DNA of 5,221 bases from Beijerinckiaceae bacterium (GTDB lineage Bacteria > Pseudomonadota > Alphaproteobacteria > Rhizobiales > Beijerinckiaceae), in assembly GCA_947455285.1 (NCBI GenBank), contig CANGOK010000231.1:1-5221 (forward strand). The letters are read 5' to 3'. Shown here one piece after another: positions 1 through 5,221 of the stretch. The notes beneath the pieces are model-generated. The model was not told where the DNA came from. It made no database searches and was given only the letters and a program-made list of their open reading frames with translations. The position numbers and the translations under genes were made by a program. Within the stretch, counting starts at the first letter, position 1; each line of letters begins with the position of its first letter.

Positions 1-884
1 CGCTGCAGGGACAAGAGACAGATGACAGCCACCATCAGGATGATGGAAAAAGCGCCGGCCTGGCCGTAGTTCGAGGGAAGCTCCTTGCGGATGCTGTTGT
101 AGACTTCGGTCGTCAACACCGAGACATCACCGGCGCTTCCAACAAGAGCGGGAATATCGAATGCCTCAAACGCACGAATGAAGATCAGCAATAGGAGCGC
201 CAGCAAAGCGGGGGTCGCAAGGGGCAATGTCACACGCCTGAATGTGGTGGCGATGCCGGCGCCGCACATCATCGCGGCCTCTTCGAATGTGCTGTCCGTC
301 GTCCGGAACACTGGCGAAAGCAACAGGAACGCCAAGGGAGTCCAGAGCATGCCCTCGATCAGGATCATGCCGCTCATCGTATAGACGTCGAAGGCCGGAC
401 CCAACGCACCCGTAAGCGCAGCGAGCAAAGCGTTGAAAGGTCCACCCTTGCCGAGCACCAGAATCCAGGCGCTCGTGTAAAGCACATGCGGCAAGCCCAA
501 GGAGATGATGGAAATCATGAAAACATATTGCCGCAAGGGCGTATCGGTGCGCTCCACGATCCATGCTTGCACCGTTCCAAGCGTGATCGCCAGAAACGCC
601 GATCCAAGAGCGAAGCGCACAGAGTTCAGGAAATCAGCGACAAGCGTACGCGACTGCAAGAGCTCGCGATAATATTCGAACGTGAATGTCCCGAAAGAGC
701 CATCCGCTTCCGTGGTGTAAAGGCTGGTCTTCACCAGATAATAAAAAGGCGGAACGACCAGCGCGGCGAGGATCGCCACGAGCAGGACCACCACGGGCGA
801 TACACGCCGCGCTGCAATCAGCCCCAACCAACCCTCGCCAATCGATTTATCAGCCGCTGCGCTCACGCGTCCCTGCCCATCCAT
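1..884 (-). CDS. ABC transporter permease, ferric-iron/organic-solute type, N-terminal part (cut by the left window edge)
   Basis: This is the inner-membrane permease of an ABC importer. The frame is open from the ATG at 884 to the edge, giving 294 full codons without a stop. Hydrophobic segments lie near residues 29-51, 86-109, 121-145, 170-190, 223-239 and 276-293, matching the six-helix MetI-like core. The EAA loop that docks on the ATPase is clear: EEAA at 201-204, Gly208 and the LPL at 220-222. Permeases next to this type of binding protein (FbpB/AfuB-like) are commonly fused double units of roughly 550 residues, so a second half and an ATPase gene are expected to the left. It follows the binding protein by 11 bases, so the two are surely co-transcribed. 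The start is uncertain: GAAGG lies only 2 bases before the ATG, a GTG at 866 has AGGGA 3 bases before it, and a TTG at 899 overlaps the previous stop. No frameshift is seen. Confidence 0.9.
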   Translation of the reverse strand, partial: MDGQGRVSAAADKSIGEGWLGLIAARRVSPVVVLLVAILAALVVPPFYYLVKTSLYTTEADGSFGTFTFEYYRELLQSRTLVADFLNSVRFALGSAFLAITLGTVQAWIVERTDTPLRQYVFMISIISLGLPHVLYTSAWILVLGKGGPFNALLAALTGALGPAFDVYTMSGMILIEGMLWTPLAFLLLSPVFRTTDSTFEEAAMMCGAGIATTFRRVTLPLATPALLALLLLIFIRAFEAFDIPALVGSAGDVSVLTTEVYNSIRKELPSNYGQAGAFSIILMVAVICLLSLQ

Positions 885-895
885 GGCCTTCGCGT

Positions 896-1987
896 TCAAC
901 GCTTCTGAAAATACTGCTTCTGGAGCGCGAGAGATTTCGTGCGCCCGGCGAAGAGGTCTTCTTCTGACAAAAGCTGCATGGAGAGTCCATTCTTGGCGGG
1001 CACGATGCCTGCCACCGTCTTCTCGATTTCAATGGTGGAGTCCGCCGGGAAATAATCAGCGTTCTTGATGACGGTCTGCCCCTCTTTTGAGAGGATGAAA
1101 TCCATCAGCAATAAAGCTGCATGGGGATGAGGCGCGCTCTTCAAAAGCACCATCACCGAAGCATTGCCCAGCACCGGCTCCATAGGTCGCGGCGCAACCG
1201 GCGCGCCCTGCAAGGCGCTGATGATGGGGTGATGCAGGAAAATGCTGAGGGCCAGCGGATATTCGCCGGCCATGACCTTGTTGACGACCTCGCGCGGACT
1301 TCCCGAGAGATTGACGATCTCCTGCTTGCCCAATTCGCGCAGATAATCCTCGCCCTTTTCCTCGCCAAGCCAAGCGCGGATGAAGCTGATGAACATCATG
1401 GCGCCGCCGGTCTCGGTATTGGCGGCCCAGGCGATCTTACCGCGCCATTTGGGATCGAGCAGATCCTGGTAGGTCTTTGGCGCCTCCGCCTCGCTGACAA
1501 GACGGGTGTTATAGGCGAGGCCGAAATAACTTACGCGGGTCGCGACCCACATGCCCTTGGCGTCGACCAGACTGGGAGCCAACGCCTTTGCGCCCGGCAA
1601 AGAGAAAGGCTGCGTCACGCCTGCGCGAACGAGCGTTTGCGACACGCCGCCGCCCTCGACGATATCGGCGACAGTCGCGCGTGCGCGCGTTTCGGCCAAG
1701 GTCTTGTTGATGAGATCTCGCGTATCCGCGCGCCAGAACTCGGCCTCGATGAAAGGATATTTGCGCTGGAAAGCCTCCTTGATGGGGCGCAGCGCCTGGT
1801 TCTCGATCATCGCCGAATACATGACGACCTTGCCCTCGGCGCGCGCGCCTTCCACCAGCGCTTTTTCCCGATCCGGCCCCTGAAGCCGCTCGATTTCTTC
1901 GAGAGTCGCCGCGCCTGCGGCGATGGTGGTCAACGAAAGCGCGACGAGAGCCGTAAACGCCATGCGCAGTGCTGAAATGTGCGACAT
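896..1987 (-). CDS. ABC transporter periplasmic substrate-binding protein, ferric-iron-like family (ligand probably organic)
   Basis: This 363-residue extracellular solute-binding protein should capture a ligand in the periplasm and hand it to the adjacent permease. An N-terminal signal peptide is visible: a hydrophobic stretch at about 10-24, then AGA at 24-26 with probable cleavage after 26. The mature part has the order typical of family 1 / FbpA-like receptors: GKVVMYSAM at 52-60, the ADIVEGGG segment near 107-114, the YNTRLV strand at 159-164, the hinge motif DPKWRGKI at 178-185, and the C-terminal HPHAALLLMDFILSKEGQ near 287-304. True FbpA proteins bind iron with a Tyr-Tyr pair; the region expected to match reads FLHHPI (250-255), so His252-His253 replace it. 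I therefore doubt an iron role. The start is set by AAGGAG 8 bases upstream. It sits 12 bases after the MLE-type enzyme and 11 before the permease, within one operon. The family assignment is firm, the ligand unknown. Confidence 0.93.
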   Translation of the reverse strand: MSHISALRMAFTALVALSLTTIAAGAATLEEIERLQGPDREKALVEGARAEGKVVMYSAMIENQALRPIKEAFQRKYPFIEAEFWRADTRDLINKTLAETRARATVADIVEGGGVSQTLVRAGVTQPFSLPGAKALAPSLVDAKGMWVATRVSYFGLAYNTRLVSEAEAPKTYQDLLDPKWRGKIAWAANTETGGAMMFISFIRAWLGEEKGEDYLRELGKQEIVNLSGSPREVVNKVMAGEYPLALSIFLHHPIISALQGAPVAPRPMEPVLGNASVMVLLKSAPHPHAALLLMDFILSKEGQTVIKNADYFPADSTIEIEKTVAGIVPAKNGLSMQLLSEEDLFAGRTKSLALQKQYFQKR

Positions 1988-1995
1988 CGCCTTGT

Positions 1996-2001
1996 CTCCT
2001 T
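1996..2001 (-). promoter_or_regulatory. Ribosome binding site overlapping the upstream stop codon
   Basis: The minus strand reads TAAGGAG followed by 8 bases and the ATG at 1987. TAA is the stop of the enolase-superfamily gene, so the stop codon and the Shine-Dalgarno motif share bases. This fixes the start of the binding protein and suggests that translation of the two genes is coupled. Confidence 0.8.
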
Positions 2002-3085
2002 AATCAGCCAGCACGGGAAGATCGCCCGCTGGGGCGACCCCGCAGCCCACGCCTTCGGGCACCGCCACGTGACCACCCTTCACTTCGAGGCCAGTGAATG
2101 GATCGCCGCTCATGCGGGCGAATTCGCCAACCTCGCAAGCGTAATCGACTTGCGGCAAAGCGCTGGCGAGATGGACTGCGTGAGCATTGAGAAGGCGCGT
2201 GCCCACATGCGCGCCAACGCGGCATTTCACCCCGCCGCTTTCGCAAATGCGCGCGGCGGCGATGGCGTTTCGCAGCCCGCCCAGCTTGGGGATCTTGAGG
2301 CTGACGGCGTCAACAATGCGATTGCTGACAAGTGTCGCAATCTCTTCCACAGTGCCCGCTCCCTCGTCAGCCTCGACTGTGACGGGAACAGAACGCGTGA
2401 CAAGTTCGAGACCCTTGAGATCGTGACGCGGCACGGGTTGCTCCACCAGATCAAGGCCGAACTCCGCCATGCGATTGATGGCGTAGATCGCGTCCTTGGG
2501 CCAGTAGGACTGGTTGGCGTCAATGGTCAGATGCGCTTGCGCCCCCAACCTCTGGCGAATGGCGCGTACACGCGCCACGTCGTCCTCAACATCGCCATGC
2601 ACCTTGATCTTGAAATAGCGATAACCCTCATCGAAAAGTTCGGCGGCCTTGTTCGCCATCTCTTCGGGGGTTTTGATTGCGAGAATGCGCAGCACGGGAA
2701 TTTTCGTCCGCAGGCGCCCCCCCAGCAGATTGCACAAGGGCTGGTTCAACGCGCGCGCCTGCAGGTCATGAATCGCGCAGTCGATGGCGGCCTTCGCCTG
2801 ATTGGCGCCGGACAAGGACCGATCAAGCCGGGCGAGCAGATCCTCGACGCCAAAGGCGTCACGGCCGAGCACGATCGGCTTGAACCGCGTCAATTCGATC
2901 GGCAGACCTTCGAAGGTGGAACCCATGTGGGGCACGGCCGGCGCATAACCATAGCCGTGGAGGCCGTCCGCGCTGACACGCACGCCCCAACCCCGCGCTG
3001 AAGAGACTGTCGCGAGGGCGAAGGTCCAATCCTTATCGTCCAGCGGCATCTCGACTGGAAAAATCGCGAATTCGCTTATGTTCAT
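2000..3085 (-). CDS. Enolase-superfamily enzyme, muconate-lactonizing (MLE) subgroup; racemase, epimerase, cycloisomerase or dehydratase
   Basis: Enzymes of this superfamily abstract the proton next to a carboxylate and stabilise the enolate with Mg2+. Numbering from the ATG at 3085 (361 residues), the N-terminal capping domain covers about 1-125 and ends in PLCNLLGG (116-123). The barrel carries the full catalytic set: the KIK motif (Lys159, Lys161), metal ligands Asp189 (TIDAN), Glu215 (VEQP) and Asp240 (EADEG), and Lys264 on the opposite face (SLKIPK). Lysines on both faces define the MLE subgroup, which includes muconate cycloisomerase, dipeptide and acyl-amino-acid racemases, o-succinylbenzoate synthase, hydroxyproline-betaine epimerase and cis-3-hydroxyproline dehydratase; I cannot choose among them. 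The ATG at 3085 has GAAGGG 7 bases upstream; a GTG at 3106 in the same frame has no good site and would add 7 residues. No signal peptide, so cytoplasmic. It opens an operon with an ABC importer, so its substrate or a precursor is probably what that importer brings in. Confidence 0.93.
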   Translation of the reverse strand: MNISEFAIFPVEMPLDDKDWTFALATVSSARGWGVRVSADGLHGYGYAPAVPHMGSTFEGLPIELTRFKPIVLGRDAFGVEDLLARLDRSLSGANQAKAAIDCAIHDLQARALNQPLCNLLGGRLRTKIPVLRILAIKTPEEMANKAAELFDEGYRYFKIKVHGDVEDDVARVRAIRQRLGAQAHLTIDANQSYWPKDAIYAINRMAEFGLDLVEQPVPRHDLKGLELVTRSVPVTVEADEGAGTVEEIATLVSNRIVDAVSLKIPKLGGLRNAIAAARICESGGVKCRVGAHVGTRLLNAHAVHLASALPQVDYACEVGEFARMSGDPFTGLEVKGGHVAVPEGVGCGVAPAGDLPVLAD

Positions 3086-3092
3086 CCTCAAG

Positions 3093-3098
3093 CCCTTC
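3093..3098 (-). promoter_or_regulatory. Ribosome binding site choosing the ATG at 3085
   Basis: The minus strand has GAAGGG 7 bases before the ATG at 3085. The longer in-frame start, a GTG at 3106, lies upstream of this motif and has no comparable motif of its own. This supports the shorter protein. Confidence 0.65.
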
Positions 3099-3142
3099 AG
3101 CCGCACTTGAACGCCTGAGGCGCAGGAAACCCAAAGGGGTCC

Positions 3143-3180
3143 GCGCCGGCGCTTCCTCCCACGGCGCTATTTGCGCGCCG
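3143..3180 (-). repeat. GC-rich inverted repeats in the leader of the MLE-type gene
   Basis: Between the candidate promoter and the enzyme start lie a perfect 10-base palindrome (GCGCCGGCGC, 3143-3152) and a 6-base-pair stem (CGGCGC at 3162-3167 with GCGCCG at 3175-3180, 7-base loop). They could be an operator for a dimeric regulator or leader RNA structure, or just the result of high GC content. No T-run follows, so they are not a terminator. Confidence 0.35.
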
Positions 3181-3198
3181 CACCTTGTTCGTGACGAA

Positions 3199-3227
3199 AG
3201 AATAGTGGCCAAAGCTTCAGCGAACAA
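3199..3227 (-). promoter_or_regulatory. Candidate sigma-70-type promoter for the MLE–ABC transporter operon
   Basis: On the minus strand TTGTTC (3227-3222) and TATTCT (3204-3199) are separated by exactly 17 bases. They match the TTGACA and TATAAT consensus at 3 and 4 of 6 positions. The place is right: downstream of the terminator of the previous unit and about 110 bases before the enzyme start. The match is weak, and a promoter elsewhere in the gap is possible. Confidence 0.3.
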
Positions 3228-3242
3228 TCGCTTTTTCGAGGG

Positions 3243-3259
3243 GCTGCTTGCGAAGCAGC
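3243..3259. repeat. Small perfect hairpin (7-base-pair stem, 3-base loop)
   Basis: GCTGCTT at 3243-3249 pairs with AAGCAGC at 3253-3259 around the loop GCG. It lies just past the terminator hairpin in the direction of transcription and just upstream of the candidate -35 box. No T-run follows on the minus strand. It may be a second, back-up structure that helps protect the 3' end of the first transcript, or an operator; its role is unknown. Confidence 0.4.
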
Positions 3260-3260
3260 A

Positions 3261-3295
3261 ACCAAACGAAACCGCCCGCAATCGCTTGCGGGCGG
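3261..3295 (-). terminator. Rho-independent terminator after the Bug receptor gene
   Basis: The minus strand forms a perfect 10-base-pair stem (CCGCCCGCAA with TTGCGGGCGG, 3295-3286 and 3281-3272) around a 4-base loop, followed by TTTCGTTTGGT. The stem is very GC-rich and the tail is T-rich though interrupted. It starts about 42 bases after the stop of the receptor gene and separates the two transcription units. A matching tail is absent on the plus strand, so it should act in one direction. Confidence 0.75.
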
Positions 3296-3337
3296 GGGGC
3301 TTTCCAATAGGACGGAAGCGCTATGCCCGGAAATCAG

Positions 3338-4309
3338 TCACTTCTTGATCTCCGCCGCTGCGACGCCTGCAATGAAGGCTTCTCGATCGCTCTTGAACAC
3401 CGCATTGACCTGCGCCTCGCTCTGGCCGCCAGGCACGATGCCAAGATCACCAAGGCGCTTTTGCAACTCCGGCTGGCTGGTCAATTCGATGATCGCCTGA
3501 CGCAAAGTCGTTATGATGGGCTCAGGCGTGCCAGGCGCTACGAAAAAGCCGTTCCACGACGCAAAGACAAAGCCCGGCATGGTCTCTGAGATGGTCGGCA
3601 ATTGCGGCGCGGCGGCGATGCGCTCGGCCGTGCCAACCGCGAGAATTTTGACATTGTCAGACTGCTGCAGAAGCATTGAAGCGTTGCCGAAATAAAAATC
3701 GACATCGCCGCTGACGAGATCAGCGACCGCCTGCGGTTCTCCGCGTTGAGGCACCATGACAAGATCGACGTTTGCGCGCTTGAAGAGCAACACTGGCCCG
3801 AGATGGCTGATGTTGTTCACGCCAGCGACCACAAAGTTCAACTTGCCAGGATTGGCGCGCGCATAAGCGAGGAACTCGGTCAAATTGGAGACCGGCAAAC
3901 TACGCTTGACTGCGACCACTTGCGATCCAGTGCCCACATTCGTCACCGGAACAAGTTTTCCTGGATCGATGGAGGTCTGCTGCACCAGTGGCGTCAGAAG
4001 AACCGTTGCGTTGGGCGAAAAAAGGATCGTGTAACCATCCGCCGGCGAATTCAGCACCTGTTCCGATGTCAGCACGCCGCCCGCGCTGGGCTTGTTGATC
4101 ACAACGAATGGCTTTCCGAACTTCTTTTGCAGATGTTCGGCGGCCAGACGGGCCATCAGATCCGTATTGCCGCCTGCGGCCGTAGGCACGAGGATCGAGA
4201 CCTGACGGCTAGGCCATTCATCGGCGGCGAAAGCAGTGGGCGCCGCCATCATAGCGAGCCACAAGGCAAAACCCTGTAGCGCCGTACGCTTTTTCATCAT
4301 CATCGTCAT
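3338..4309 (-). CDS. Bug/TctC-family periplasmic substrate-binding protein (tripartite tricarboxylate transporter receptor)
   Basis: Bug receptors bind carboxylates, amides or other small organics in the periplasm and feed TctA/TctB-type carriers; many are orphans. From the ATG at 4309 the protein has 323 residues, the usual family size. A signal peptide is clear: KKR at 6-8, a hydrophobic core at about 10-23, and AFA with probable cleavage after Ala28. The mature protein begins ADEWPSRQV and shows the family hallmarks: VPTAAGGNTDLMAR (41-54) with the ligand-contacting Asp50, NKPSAGG (72-78), SPADGYTIL (88-96), and the C-terminal APGTPEPI (258-265). The usual VPYKG reads VPQRG at 186-190, a change close to the ligand site. 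GGGGAGGG lies 5 bases before this ATG; a longer frame from 4366 would overlap the deacetylase end and bury the signal peptide, so I reject it. It starts 20 bases after the deacetylase gene. No TctA or TctB gene is in the window. Confidence 0.94.
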   Translation of the reverse strand: MTMMMKKRTALQGFALWLAMMAAPTAFAADEWPSRQVSILVPTAAGGNTDLMARLAAEHLQKKFGKPFVVINKPSAGGVLTSEQVLNSPADGYTILFSPNATVLLTPLVQQTSIDPGKLVPVTNVGTGSQVVAVKRSLPVSNLTEFLAYARANPGKLNFVVAGVNNISHLGPVLLFKRANVDLVMVPQRGEPQAVADLVSGDVDFYFGNASMLLQQSDNVKILAVGTAERIAAAPQLPTISETMPGFVFASWNGFFVAPGTPEPIITTLRQAIIELTSQPELQKRLGDLGIVPGGQSEAQVNAVFKSDREAFIAGVAAAEIKK

Positions 4310-4314
4310 CGCGA

Positions 4315-4322
4315 CCCTCCCC
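4315..4322 (-). promoter_or_regulatory. Strong ribosome binding site of the Bug receptor gene
   Basis: The minus strand reads GGGGAGGG, then TCGCG, then the ATG at 4309. This near-ideal Shine-Dalgarno motif sets the start 19 codons inside the longest possible frame and places the charged KKR and hydrophobic core exactly where a signal peptide needs them. Confidence 0.75.
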
Positions 4323-4329
4323 TGACCTT

Positions 4330-5221
4330 TCAGCAGATATGAGTGTGATGGTTCTGCAGATACCACTCCGCGATTTCCTCGCGGGTGGCGAACCAGACGT
4401 CGTCGAACTGTTTCACGTAGGCTAGGAAGTCGCGCAGCGCCCGAATCCGGAAGGGCTGGCCGATGACATGGGGATGCAGGCCAATGTTCATGAAGCGTCC
4501 GCTCTTGGCGCTTTCCGCATAGAGCCAGTCAAACTGCTCCTTGAACACCTTGAAGGCGCCGTCGGCGTCCATGCCCTGCCGCATGAAGACCGTGAAGTCG
4601 TTCACTTCCGAGGTGTAGGGAATCGACACCATCGGCTTGCCGCTCCGCGTCTTCACAAGATAGGGCTGGTCGTCATTCAGAAGGTCGGTGATGAAGATCA
4701 GGCCCTCTTCGGCGATGATGTCGATCGTGTTCAGCGTCGAGCGCAGCGACGATGAGAGCCAGCCTTTCGCGGGCTTGCCGACCACCTCGTTATAAACCCG
4801 CAGCGTCTCGCGGATGACCTCACGTTCCTTCGCTTCATCGAACATGAAATCAGTGAGCAATTCAGATTGCACGTAGTTATGAGCGACAAGCTCCCACCCG
4901 CGTTCCAGCGCGGCGTCAACGATCTCGCGCCGCTCCAGCGCGGTCTTTGCGTTCACTGTGCAGGTGGAAGGTATGCCGAAACTGTCAAAGACATCGAAGA
5001 TGCGCCAAATGCCGACACGCTGACCATATTCGCGCCAGGTGAAGTTCGGATTGTCGTAGACATTCCCCGGAAGATCGCCGCCCACAATGCCGGGGCCGCC
5101 GGGATAGTAGGGCTTGGTCGAATCCTTCACCTTGTCCCAATGTTCGAGATTGTTGGTGAGCATGACGGCGAGCCGCTTGCCGTTCGGCCACCGCAGGGGC
5201 TTGCGCTTGGAGATCGGAACA
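4330..5221 (-). CDS. Polysaccharide-deacetylase-fold hydrolase, PuuE-like (N-terminus beyond the window)
   Basis: The frame is open to the right edge, giving 296 visible residues before the TGA at 4332-4330. An internal ATG at 5163 is not the true start, because the 19 codons before it read RWPNGKRLAV, a family-typical opening strand. Further hallmarks, numbered from the first visible codon, are FTWREYGQRVG (60-70), WELVAHNYVQSE (109-120), the NDDQPY segment (182-187), SIPYTSEVND (199-208) and GLHPHVIGQPFRIRAL (247-262). The pattern resembles cytoplasmic PuuE-type proteins, some of which open cyclic ureides such as allantoin, more than secreted chitin or peptidoglycan deacetylases. The classical metal site HxxxH reads His114-Asn-Tyr-Val-Gln118, so the second histidine is missing. 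There is no signal peptide in the visible part. The C-terminus ends in the histidine-rich NHHTHIC. It is co-transcribed with the Bug receptor, so it may act on what that receptor binds. The fold is firm, the substrate unknown. Confidence 0.9.
   Translation of the reverse strand, partial: VPISKRKPLRWPNGKRLAVMLTNNLEHWDKVKDSTKPYYPGGPGIVGGDLPGNVYDNPNFTWREYGQRVGIWRIFDVFDSFGIPSTCTVNAKTALERREIVDAALERGWELVAHNYVQSELLTDFMFDEAKEREVIRETLRVYNEVVGKPAKGWLSSSLRSTLNTIDIIAEEGLIFITDLLNDDQPYLVKTRSGKPMVSIPYTSEVNDFTVFMRQGMDADGAFKVFKEQFDWLYAESAKSGRFMNIGLHPHVIGQPFRIRALRDFLAYVKQFDDVWFATREEIAEWYLQNHHTHIC

Noticed and set aside
166..564. Minus-strand frame of 132 codons inside the permease region
   Set aside because: It is out of frame with the permease, whose frame is open throughout and shows membrane helices and the EAA loop; this frame is His/Arg-rich and featureless.
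1121..1975. Plus-strand frame of 284 codons opposite the ABC receptor gene
   Set aside because: Same antisense register effect; the composition is His-, Arg- and Gly-rich without any motif, and the minus-strand gene is certain.
1979..3001. Long plus-strand frame of 340 codons opposite the enolase-superfamily gene
   Set aside because: It is codon-for-codon in register with the real gene on the other strand, where stops are rare in GC-rich DNA. Its translation shows no recognisable domain, while the minus strand has a complete catalytic set.
3143..3180. Leader inverted repeats as a riboswitch
   Set aside because: I see only short GC-rich stems and no conserved core of a known riboswitch class; high GC content alone can produce them.
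3323..3589. Plus-strand frame of 88 codons with an AGGA-like motif upstream
   Set aside because: It lies antisense over the 3' end of the Bug receptor gene, and the translation resembles nothing I recognise.
3746..4279. Plus-strand frame of 177 codons opposite the Bug receptor gene
   Set aside because: Antisense shadow of a well-supported gene, with no recognisable motif or convincing ribosome binding site.
4307..4366. Longer N-terminus of the Bug receptor starting at 4366
   Set aside because: It would overlap the end of the deacetylase gene and put 19 residues before the signal peptide. The ATG at 4309 has a near-perfect ribosome binding site.

Overview
The window is a GC-rich stretch of bacterial DNA in which every supported gene lies on the minus strand, so the genes read from high to low coordinates. 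The set of genes points to a metabolically versatile proteobacterium that takes up and breaks down small organic acids or amides: a Bug/TctC periplasmic binding protein, an ABC importer of the ferric-iron type, an enolase-superfamily enzyme and a PuuE-like deacetylase. An alphaproteobacterium of the Hyphomicrobiales is my best guess, but this rests on gene style and base composition only; no marker gene is present. Both ends of the window cut a gene.

First transcription unit, right side (5221 to about 3261): a cytoplasmic polysaccharide-deacetylase-fold hydrolase of the PuuE-like kind, whose N-terminus lies beyond the window, is followed after 20 bases by a Bug-family periplasmic solute receptor with a clear signal peptide. 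About 40 bases after the receptor stops there is a strong hairpin with a T-rich tail on the minus strand, which should end this unit.

Gap (3086 to 3337): it holds the terminator, a second hairpin, a weak candidate promoter and a GC-rich leader with inverted repeats. I see no gene there.

Second transcription unit, left side (3085 to 1): an enolase-superfamily enzyme of the muconate-lactonizing (MLE) subgroup, an ABC-type periplasmic binding protein and an ABC permease follow each other with gaps of 12 and 11 bases. The stop codon of the enzyme is part of the ribosome binding site of the binding protein. The permease runs off the left edge; its second half and the ATPase are expected further left.

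Taken together this looks like an uptake-and-conversion locus with two different periplasmic receptors and two cytoplasmic enzymes. The substrate cannot be read from the sequence. The ABC receptor belongs to a family often labelled ferric-iron binding, but it has a His-His pair about where the iron-binding Tyr-Tyr pair would be expected, and it sits beside a catabolic enzyme, so an organic ligand is more likely. I found no RNA gene, CRISPR array, insertion sequence or phage gene. The long plus-strand reading frames are antisense shadows of the real genes.
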